From Caenorhabditis elegans (Eukaryota > Nematoda > Chromadorea > Rhabditida > Rhabditidae), in the NCBI RefSeq assembly GCF_000002985.6, contig NC_003281.10, forward strand, positions 3,038,001-3,102,000: DNA of 64,000 nucleotides, given 5' to 3'. This document shows, in pieces, positions 32,552 to 44,500 of the stretch (its first letter is position 1; the number at the start of each line of letters is the position of its first letter). Both the position numbers and the translations under genes were made by a program. The notes below the pieces were generated by a model. The model searched no databases and had not been told where the DNA came from. It worked only from the letters and a program-made list of their open reading frames with translations.

Positions 32552-35500
32552 ATGGGAAAGAAGGTTAAAATTGGAAAACAGCGTCGTGATAAGTATTACA
32601 AGCTTGCCAAGGAAGCTGGTGAGTTTTTTAAAAGAATTTTTCATTGAAAAATCAAAAAAAAAATCGATAATTTCCAGGATACCGATCACGTGCCGCGTTC
32701 AAATTGGTCCAACTCAACAAAAGATTCGAATTTTTGGAAAAATCCCGTGCGACGGTCGATCTTTGTGCAGCGCCGGGAGGATGGATGCAAGTAGCGTCTC
32801 AATTCATGCCAGTCTCCAGTTTAATCGTTGGTAAGACTGAAAATTCGCGTTTTTTAGCGAAAATCCGGCAAAAAACCCAAAAAAATCCATTTTCAGGAGT
32901 CGATTTGGCACCGATCAAGCCAATCAAGAACTGTATCGCTCTGCAGGGTGATATTACGACGAATGAGACTCGTGCGGCCATTAAAAAGGAGTTGAAGACA
33001 TGGAGTGTACGTTTTTCGGCTGAAAAATGATGGAAAATGGCTGAAAATCGGGAAAAATCGAGATAAAAGCTTGAATTTGAGATGAAATTCGAGAAATTCG
33101 AGGATTTTCTTGCCTTTCTCCACGAAATTGTGGAAATTGAGCTAAAATTCGAGATTTTCAGGCATTTTTTCACTGAAAATTCAGAAAAACCTTAATTTTG
33201 AGTTAAAATACCTTTTTTTGCAATTTTTTGGCAAAAATAATCCCAAAAATCTGGTAATTTTGAATAAAAAAAACCAAAAAACCTTGATTTTGAGCTAAAA
33301 ATCTCACAAATTTGTGCAAATCTCAATTTTTGTCCAATTTGGCCGAAAAAAAGCTGAATTTTTAGCTAAAATTCCAACATTTTCAACAAAATTTAGGTAA
33401 AAGCCTAATAACTTTAAATTTTGGCCGATTTTTATCAAATTTCGAATAAAATTATCGATTTTCGCCGAAAAATCTTGTATTTTGAGCTAAAAATCTTATT
33501 TTTATCGAAAATATATCGATTTTCCCGTGAAAATGTCGATTTTTGTTCAATTTAGCCTGAAAAAACCTATTTTTGAGCTAAAAATCTAGATTTTCAAGCG
33601 ATTTATCTCGAATTTCGAGGAAAAACTCAACTTTTTCGAGAATATTATCGTAAAAGTGTAGATTTTTGTTCAATTTTGCCAAAAAATACCGGAATTTTGA
33701 GCTAAAATCTCAGGTTTTTCATGAAATTTAAGGAAAAGCTCGATAACTGAAAGTTTTGGCCGAATTTTAAGTGAAAATCTCCGTTTTCGTCTGGATTTTG
33801 AGCTAAAATCCCGGATTTTCAAGCGATTTATCGAAAATGTCAATTTTGTCCAATTTCGCTCAAAAAACCGTTAATTTTGAGCTAAAATTTCAGATTTTAA
33901 AGCTATTTATCTCGAATTTTAACGGAAAAAATCAATTTTCAGGTCATTTTCACCCGAATTTCATCGAATTTCCCACTAAAATCCACTCTTATTTTCAGGC
34001 AGACTGTGTACTTCACGACGGAGCTCCAAATGTCGGTCTAAATTGGGTTCATGATGCATTTCAACAGAATTGTCTCACACTTTCGGCTCTTAAACTCGCC
34101 ACACAAATCCTACGTAAAGGCGGTACTTTTGTGACAAAAGTGTTCCGTTCAAACGATTATTCGTGTTTGATTCGCGTTTTTGAGAAGCTTTTCAAGGTAA
34201 AAATCGAGTTTTTACCTGAAAAATAGATTTTGGCCGAAAATACCCGAAAATCCACGCAAAACCACATTTTTTGCATTAAAAATTGACAAAAAATATTTTA
34301 GACTCTTCAAAATCTGAAAAATTGCTTAAAAATTAAAGAAAATCGGGGTTTTCTCTAGAAAAAAAAGCGCAAAACGACCATATTTTAGTCATTTCCACTC
34401 TAAAAATTCCCAAAAATCAAGAAAAAGCGAAGAAAATTGCGATAAATTCTGATTTTTACCTGAAAAACAGCACGAAAATCGATATAATCGCTTTTTTTTG
34501 AGCTGAAAATACTCAAAAAATCGAGAAAAAAACCACATTTTTTTAAATATTAAAATAGACAAAAATACGTTTTTTGTGCAGCTTTTAGAGTCTAAAATCG
34601 AAAAAAATTGGAAAAAATTCGCGGTTTTACCTGAAAATAGCCGAAAATCGGAAAAAAAACCACATTTTTTGTTCGAAAATCTGTAAAAATTAGAATTTTT
34701 CGGAAAACCTGTGATTTTTCAGTATTTTTAATCAAGTTGTTAGTATGAAAACAGATTTATTATGCTCAAATTTTCAATTTTAAGCCGATTTTTGTAGATT
34801 TATTCTGATTTTTTGAGCACTTTAGAGCTAGGAAAATGAGAAATATTGCATTTTTTACTCAATTTATCAGTTTTTTCGCTAAAAATACCCGAAAATTCAT
34901 AGAAAACCCAAATTTTTTGTTCGAAAAATTTTACAAAAATGTGTGTGTGTGTGTGTGTTTTTTTTTCTCAAAAATATGGTTTTGGGCTCAGATTTCCCAT
35001 TTTTAGGACATATTTGTGTGTCAAATATCGATTTTTCGTTGGAAACCAAAATTTTCACGTTAAAATGAACTTTATTGCCGTTTTTACCAGTTTTTTTTTT
35101 TTTTGGAAAATTGCCAATTTTCTCAGAAAAGGCCTCCTGATTTTTTTTAAAATCAAAAATCCAACAATTTTACGGTTTTTAGTCTGAAAATCTGAAAAAT
35201 TACCTGAAAAATAGGAAAAATGAGAACATTTGCATTTTTTACTCAATTTATCTCTAAAAAACCCAAAAAAAAAACCTTAAAAATCCTCCATTTTTCCTAT
35301 TTTAATCATTTACATTCTAAAAATGCCCAAGAAACTAGAAAAATCGATATAATCGCATTTTTTTTAGCTGAAAATAATCCACATTTTTTGTTCGAAAATC
35401 TGTAAAAATTAGAATTTTTCAGTATTTTTATCATTTTTTTTTAAAGTGTTAAATCAGGTTTATCATGCTCAAATTTTCATTTTTCAGCCGGTTTTACGTA

Positions 35501-38500
35501 GATTTATCAGAAAAAAGAGTGAAAAGTCGCATTTTTACGTAATTTATCTCTAAAAAAACCCAAAAAAAAACCTTTAAAATCCTCCCATTTTTTCAGCGCG
35601 TTCACGTCTGGAAACCGGCAGCTTCACGTCTCGAGTCTGCCGAGATTTTCGTCGTTTGTGAGGTCTATCAGAAGCCCGATAAAGTTGGAGCCGAGTATTT
35701 GGATCCGAAAAAAGTTTTTGCAAATCCTGACGGCTCCGAAGGAACCAAACCGAATCCACAGAATTTACTGATTGGAAAACAAAAAAAAGCAAAAGCCGAG
35801 GGTTATGATACGGATTCACTTGCAATTCATTCGACAATTAATGCAACGGATTTTATTAAATCTAGTGGATATTTGGATATTCTTGGAACTGCCAATGTTA
35901 TCACTCTTGATGATGAAAAATGGAAAAATCATGAGAAAACTACGGAAGAAGTGATTGAATACATGAATGATGTCAAAGTTCTTGGCCCCAGAGAGCTGAG
36001 GTACACAAATCATGCAAAAATTTGAATTTTTGCGCTAAAATTCATGAAAATCGACTGAAAATGAACGAGAAATGTGGAAAATTTGGATTTTTACGCCAAA
36101 AATCGTGAAAATCGAAAAAAATTGTATTTTCCTCTCGAAAAACTGAGAAATTTTTGATTTTTGGCTCAAAACCAGATTTTTGTGCCACAAAATTCATTAA
36201 AAATGCACGAAAAATTGAAAAAAAATTAATTTTTTATCAGAAAAATCCTCCAAAAAGCCGAAAAGTAACGAAAATCCATTCGAAATTCTAGTTTTTATGA
36301 CAAAAATGTTGGGAAATTGAGACAATTTGGATTTTTGCGCTACAATCGACTGGAAAATAGGAAATATGTCTTGAAATCTAACTTTTATGCTAAAAATTGG
36401 ATTTTTTTTTGCTCAAAAACCCATTAAAACTAGAAAATATATATTCATTAAAATTGAATTTTCCACTCAATTTATGCCCAAAATCTTCGGAAAATGGCAA
36501 AATTTGACTCAAAATTCATGAAAATCGACTTCAAAATCGAAAAAATGTGTGCAAAATCTTCGAACAATGTTGAAGTTGAATTTTTGCGCAAAAAAACATG
36601 ATAATTCCATTTGAATCTCCAAAAAACAACTGAAAAGTAACCAGAAATTCATGAAAATCCACAGAAATTCTATAGTTTTTTATGATTAAAATTCAATTTT
36701 TTTTCAACAAAATTTGGATTTTTGCGCTAAAATTCAATTTTTTATGCGAAAAATTGAATTTTTCTCACAATTTTCACCTAAAATCCTCGAAAAATGGCAA
36801 CATTTGGATTTTTTGCTCAAAAATCCACTAAAAACGATAAATAATTTGCTTGAAAATCCATAAAATCTGAATCTTTCTCTCAATTTGTGCTCAAAAATTC
36901 AAAAACTTGGTGAAAAATGCAATCTTTGCTTAAAAATTCTGTAAAATTTACAAAATTCAGTGTTTGTGTACTTTCGGAACTACCGTAACCCAAAAAATTC
37001 AAAATTTCCGGTTGAAAATTGAAGAAACTAGAAAATTTCGACAAAATTAGCGGAAAAAACCCAATTTTCTTATATTTAGTTGGGGCTGGAATTGGAAAAT
37101 CTGCAAAATTTGGTGTTTGCGTACTTTTGAAGCTACAGTAACCGAAAAAGACTTGATTTTCTTGAAAAGTGCCGTATTTTCGCGATTTTATCATAAAAAT
37201 TCCAATTTTTCCAATTGAAAAAGCGAAAATTTCAATTTTTCCATAAAAAATCTGCCTTTTTTACGCTAAAAATATTCTAAAAAATTAAAAAAATCCAGTT
37301 TTTCGGCTAAAAATCTAGTTTTTACGATAAAAAATGCTTTACAAAGGAGATCAATCTTACTTTTTGCAGAGTTCTTCTATGAAAAACGAGAATTTTTACG
37401 ATTTTAAATGAATTTTGAACTGAAAATCTGCGAAATTCGATGGTGGTTATAGTTTTAAAGCTATAGTAATATGAAATGGTGAAATTTTCACTCAAAAATT
37501 GCCCAAATTTGAGGATTTTAAGATATTGTACGTGAAAACACCCTTAAAAGGAAGAAATTTGGTGGAAAAATACAATTTTCGCTCTAAAAAATTCCGTAAA
37601 TTCGAGAATTTATGAAAAATACTTTGGTTTTTTATAGTAAATGGTAAAATTTATATCAAAAACCAAAGTATTTCTCATAAATTATCATATTTACGGAATT
37701 TTTAATGCGGAAATTGTTTTTTTTTACCAAATTTCTCCCTCAAAAGGGTGTTTTTTCGTCCAATTTCTTAAAATCCTCAAATTTGGGCAATTTTTGAGCG
37801 AAAATTTCACCATTTTAAATTACTGTAGCTTGAAAACTATGATAGCATCGAATTTCGCAGATTTTCAGTTCAAAATTCATTTAAAATCGTAAAAATACTC
37901 GTTTTTTCACAGAAGAACTCTGAAAAAAAAGAGATTGTATTAACTGGCGTTAATCTTTGAAAAATGAGAAAATTCATTAAAAATCTAAATTTTACGCTAA
38001 AAATACTCCAAAATTTATGAGGAAATAGTAAAATATACAAGTTTTAAAATCTTTGAAAAAAATGCTATTCAAATGGGATTATTTTTAGCGTAAAATTTAG
38101 ATTTTTAATGAATTTTCTCATTTTTCAAAGATTAACGCCAGCGTAGGAGGACTCAATTTTTGATGCATTTTTAGCGTTAAAAAAATCTTAATTTTTCTAT
38201 CAAAAATCCGATTTTTAAGCTAAAAATTTAGAAAAAAAATCATTTTTTCCACTCGAAAAATGCCAAAATCCCAATTTGCCGACTTAAAATCGTATTTTTT
38301 GCAGAGTCCTCCTACGCTGGCGTAAATCAATGTTGGAAACACTCGAAGAACAACGAAAAGCCGTCGAAGGTGAAGCAAAAGAAGTAGAAATTGAGGAAAA
38401 TCTGACAGAAGAACAACTAGAAGATCGTGCAATGGCAGAAATCGATGAGCTCATCGCAAAAGCTTCAGAAGACGAGAAAGCAGCGTTGAAAAAGAAGAAA

Positions 38501-41500
38501 AAGAAGATGTTAAAGGCAAAAGCTCGTGTGCTCAAACGTCGAGAGCTCAAAATGATTATTGATGGAGATGAGGGACCACAGGCTGAAGATCAAGAAGTTT
38601 TCCAGTTGAAAAAGATTCGAAAAGCTAAAGAATTGGCTGAAATCACCAAAGATACACAGGCACCCGATTTTGATATGATGGAGGATGGAGGTACTGTGGA
38701 AACTCGAGAAGAAGCTGGACAAAAATGACCTGAAAAATTGAAAAATTCAGAGATTTTTAGCTGAAAAATGTGAAAATTCGGGAAATTTCGCCTGAAAATA
38801 AGGAATTTCAGAGATTTTTAGCTGAAAATTGGAAAAATTCAGAGATTTTCAGCAGAAAAATGAAAATTTAGGAGATTTTCAGTTAAAAATTGAAAAATTC
38901 AGGAAATTTCAGAGATTTTTTGCTGAATTTTTAAAAATTCATCAATTTCTCCTGGAAAATTAAAAATTTCATTAAATTTCGCCTGTAAACTGAAAATTTC
39001 AACGATTTTCAGTTAAAAATTGAACAATTTCTAGAATTTCGCCTGAAATTTATAAAAAAATCGCCATTTTCAATTCAAAAGCCGTGATTTTCGAAAATTA
39101 CCCAAACAAAAAAAATAGGGATTTTTATTACAAAAATCTATAAAAATGAGCTTTTCTCATTTTCTGAAGGATTTTACGATTTTGAAAAAAAAAAGCTTAA
39201 AACTTTGAAAAATCGAAAAACTTTGAAAAATTCAATTATAAATTGAAAAACTCTTGAAAATTGAGAAAAAATCCATCAAAATTCCAATTTTCCCAGAAAA
39301 TTTATCGAAAATTACTCGAAAAGCCAAAAAAAAATTTCAACAATATCAAAAATGCACCAATTTTCGGGGGAAAAAATTTAAATTGAAATGAAAAATCTTT
39401 TTTTTTTCGGTATAAAACTGCTCAAAATCCCTACGAATTTTGAACAAAAAAAGGAAAAATCACATTTTTCGACTTCAAATTTCTTGAAAAACGCTAAAAT
39501 TTGACCTTGAAAACCTTGAAAATAACCTAATTTTCAGGAAAAAACTAAATTTTAAACCAAAAAATGCTCGAAAAACTGAAAATAATGAAGAACAATTTGA
39601 AAAAAATATGGAATTTATCAAATTTTCATTTAAAAAAACTAAAATTTCAAGCTCAAAACTATAAAAAATCTAAAAAATTTTGAAAAATCCAAAATAAAAT
39701 ACGGAATTTTATTGATTTTTCTCTTTCTAAAACACTCAGAAATTTGAGAAAAACCAAAATTTTAATCCCACAGCTATAAAAATTAATGAATTTCTCGAAA
39801 AACAATGAAAAAGCTTCGAAATTTGAGAAAAAAAAATTCAAATTTATGAAATTTCCATGAAAAAAACTAAAATTTCAAGCTCAAAACTATAAAAAATCTA
39901 TAAATTACTTAAAAAACATAAAAATTACCGAATTTTAATGATTTTTCAAGCTCCAAACTTTGAAAAACTGGAAAAAAACCCAAAAATTCCTTTTTTTTCG
40001 GAAAAGTCTGAAAAATTGAAAAAAGTAAAACTTACTCAAAAAAAAACCTGAAAACGCTCAGAAATACATCTGATTTTCATGAAAATGTGAATTTTATGCT
40101 CGAAATTGCTCAAAATTCTCAGAAATTTGACAGAAAAGTTGAAAAACTGACTAATTTTCATGAAAAATTGCCGAATATCATCGATTTTTAGCTCTAAAAA
40201 ACTCGGAAATTTGAAAATAATTAGAATTTATCAAATTTTCATATTAAAAAAATCTATAAAATACTGAAAAATACCGAATTTTATCAATGTTTCTTTGCTT
40301 TCTTGTACTCGAAAAATGATGAAAAAGCTCAGAAATTTGAAAAAAAAATTAAATTTATCTAATTTTCATTTAAAAGAAACTGTAAAAATCAATAATATTC
40401 TTAAAAATCCTAATTTAAATGAAAAACTTCCGATTTTTTCATGAAAATTTGAATTTTTTTGACCGAAATTGCTCAAAATTCTCCGGATTTCGACAGAAAA
40501 GTTGAAAAAATGTTATTTTTCATGAAAAATTGCCGAATTTTATGGGGGCGAATTTTACACCGCAAATTTCGAAAATGTTGGGTCCCGCCACGAAAATTGT
40601 AGTTTAAAGGCGCATAGGTAGATCAAAACTCAAAGTTGGCGGATTCTAGTCAATATGGGGCTTATTTTAAAGCTCTCGGTAAGCTGAATGTAGTTTAGCT
40701 ACTGAAAATTGAAAATTTAAACAATTTTTGGGTCTAGCAGCGAAAATTTCGAATTTAAAGGCGCATAGGTAGGACAAATTTCAAAATTGACGGAATCTAG
40801 TCAATATGGGGCTTATTTGAAAGCTCTCAATGAGCTGAATCTAGTTTGGCTACTAAAAATCAAAAAATACTGAAAAATTTCGCGGCGAGACCCAAAATTC
40901 TATTTTTCATCAGATTTTAATGAAAAAAACCCGGATTTTTTCGAATTTTTTTGATAAATTTAAAAATTAAAATTGAACCACTAATAACTTCAAAATGGCA
41001 CATCTGTCGCCTAGTTCTCGGGAATTTCTGTATATTTTGGGTCCCGCCACCAAAAAAAAAATTCTAAATTTAAAGGAGCATAACCCAATTTCCCTCTTCA
41101 TTTTCGAGGAAATCACTTAAAAATTTGAATTCTTTGAAAAATTCCAGTCAAAACACACTTTTATTAAGCCTCTAACGTCGATTTTTAACTATTTCGGGTC
41201 TCGCCACGAAAAATTGTAGTTTAAAGGCGCATAGGTAGCTGAAATTTCAAAATTGACGGATTCTAGTCAATATGGGGCACATTTTGAAGCTCTCAGTGAG
41301 CTTAATATACTGCGGCTACTAAAAATTGAATATTTTCAAATTTTTTGGGTCTCGCAGCGAAAGTTTCGAATTTAAAGGCGCATACAGTCATTTTATGGCG
41401 GTTCTAGACAAACTTTCTGAGTAAATTTTGATTTATTTTTCAATTTCACTTACAAACCAGTCTCAGTCATTATATTTGACAAATTTTGGGTCCCGCCACG

Positions 41501-44500
41501 AAAATTTCATTATCGATTTTTTTTTGCAGATTCGGACGAAGAAGAGGGTCTCGGTGAAGGAGAATGGGAAACTCATGGAGAAGAAGGCGAAAATTCAGAT
41601 GAAGATGAAAATGAATTAATTCATACAGAAAAGTCTGGAATGAGTAAAATGGAGAAACGGAATGCACGAACTGAATCATGGTTTGAAAAAGAAGAAATTT
41701 CTGGATTAGTATCAGATGAGGATGATGATGATGAAATGAATGCAATTGAGAAGCACATCGGAAAAAATCGATCGAAAAAGACGGAAAACTATGAGAATAC
41801 TGTGTCATTTGATGATTCTAAGGGCAAAAAGAAGGGAAAGAAGGGTGGAAAAGGCGGAGAGGATGATGGTTTTAATACCAATGATGGTACGGAGAAGATT
41901 CGGTGAAAATCGTGAAAAAAATGCGAAAAATCCGACCCAAAACCCTGATTTTTGTGGAAAATCTCGATTTTTCATATAATTTCGTGAAAAACTCGCGAAT
42001 TTTGATTTGATTTTAAAAAATTGATCAAAAAATCTGAGTTTTGAAAAAAAAAACGCGGTTTTCATAAAATTTCATGAAAAACTCGGGAAGTTTGAGAAAA
42101 TTTGTCCCAAAACTTTAAGTTTGGAGGAAAACGCGATTTTTCATGAAATCTCGTGAAAAATTCCCGAAATTCGAGAAAAATTGACCCGAAACCTCTGATT
42201 TTTGTGAAAAAAACGCAATAATAAATTAAAACCCATAAATCTTTTTTAAAAAAATGTACAAAAAACTATAAAATTTTCCACTTTTTCAGCCGACGAGCTG
42301 AAAAAATTCAAATTTACTTGAAAACCCCTTGAAAATTGAAAATTTTCAATAATTTTCCAATTTTAATTGCGAAAAATTCTGAAAACAGAAAATAATTGTT
42401 AAAATTTCACTAAAAGCCTTCAAAAAATGGCGAAAAGCAGTAATAACATTTTATTTTTTGAAAAATTCCCCAAATTCAATTTAAAAAATTCTTTAAAAAA
42501 TTAAAAATACTAGAAAATTTGATCAGATTTCTCATTTCAAGCCGCTTTTCCATATATTAGGTCTCGAAATAAGTTCCGGGTCAAAAATCATAACTTTGTT
42601 CGCTGCGTATCAATTTTTATGAAACTTTGGGAATTTATATTATCAACTATGATCTTTCATTTGCCAATAGTCACAAAAGTTTTTGACCACCCCAAGTGCC
42701 CTAACTCGGAGCCAATTTTTTCATGCATTTTTCTGATCTCGCTTCTTTTCAACTTTCAATTGAGGTTTGTGTGCGAATTTTGCTTTGTTTAGAACACATC
42801 ATTAGAAAACGACAAAAGTTTGGAAAAAAATCCGTCCAAAAAAATTTTTTTTGGTTGGTCGTCAAAAAATCTTCGAAAAAAATTTTGTCGTTTTCTAATA
42901 ATGTATTCTCAACAAAGAAAAATCCGCACACAAACCTCAATTGAAACCTGAAAAGAACCGAGATCAGAAAAATGCCTGAAAAAATTGGCTCCGAGTTAGG
43001 CCACTTGGGGTGGTCAACAACTTTTGTGACAATTATCAAATGAAAGACCATGGTTGATAATATAAATTCCCAAAGTTTCATAAAAATTGATACGCAGCGA
43101 ACAAAGTTATGATTTTTGACCCGGAACTTATTTCGAGACCTAATATATTTTTCAAATTTTCAGCCGATGAACAAGCTTCCGAATCAGAGTCCTCCGACGC
43201 TGAAATGGATGAAGTGGCAAAGGAGAAGCTGAGCCGATTCGATGCACAAATTGATTTGGATGATGATGATGAAGAAGAAAGATATGAAGATGAAGGAAGA
43301 CGTGCTGCAAAACGAAAATGTGATAAGAAAATAATCGGAGAAGATTTGAAACCAGTGGCAAAGAAGCGTAAATTGACACCCGAACAGTTGGCAATCGGTG
43401 AACAAATGATCTACTCAGCGAAGGCGGCAAGGAATTTAGAGGATGAAGCATGGAATCGATATGCAAATAATGATGAAGATCTTCCTGATTGGTTTGCTGA
43501 TGATGAGAAGAAACATTATTTCAAGCAGACGCCTGTTACAAAGGAACAAGTTGCTCTGTATAGGGAACGAATGAGAGAATTTAATGCAAGACCATCGAAG
43601 AAGGTTGCCGAGGCGAAGGCTAGAAAACAGAAAAAGTAAAAATTGGATGGAAATTGAGCGAAAATGCGCGAGAAAATTGACATTTTAAGCCTAAAATTGA
43701 AGTTAAAAACTGAAAAAATACGAGAAAAAGGCTGGAAATTGAGCTAAAATGCGAGAAAATTGACATTTTAAGCCTAAAATTTAAGCTTAAAAACTGAAAA
43801 AATACGAGAAAAAGGCTGGAAATTGAGCTTGGCTGATTTCGGTCGAAATTGCACGATTTTAGGCTAAAAAATATTAAAAAATACGAGAAAAACTGGAATA
43901 TGAGCTGAAATTGATCAAATGCCATAAAATTGACACAATTTTCAAAGTTTTAAGCTAGAAAACTGGCCAGAAACATGACTTTACAACTTAAAAATTGAAA
44001 AAAAAAATGGGAAAAATTGCAATTTAGGGCAAAAATAATGTTAGTTTAGGTGTAGAAGGTCAAAATTGGGCCGTTTTCAGCGCTAGAATTCAGTTTAAAC
44101 GGAGATAAAAATATGACAAATTTGAATGAAAATCAGAAAATTTCGAGATTTTCGCAAAAATTTAAGTTTTAGGCTAGAAAACTTACACACGGAAAATTAC
44201 GGAAGTACTAGAAGAAATAGTGTAAAATGGGCTTTAAATTACGAATTTTGAAGTAAATTTGATAAAATTCCAGGAAAATTGCCTGAAAAAAAGGCAGTTT
44301 TCGGACAAAATTGCACGATTTTATAGGCTCAAAATTTGAACAAATCAGAGAAAATTTACGCTAAAATTGAGATAATTCGAGAAAATTTGCAATGAAAAAT
44401 AGCCGAATTTGGCGAAAATTGAAGTTTTAGGCTAGAAAACTGAGAAAGTAATGGAAAAATTGCTGAAAAATGCCCATCATGGAGAAAATTGCACTATTTT

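Noticed and set aside
32799-33173. Antisense frames opposite exons 2-3 of the Spb1 homologue
   Set aside because: Shadow of a well-supported coding strand; no independent signals.
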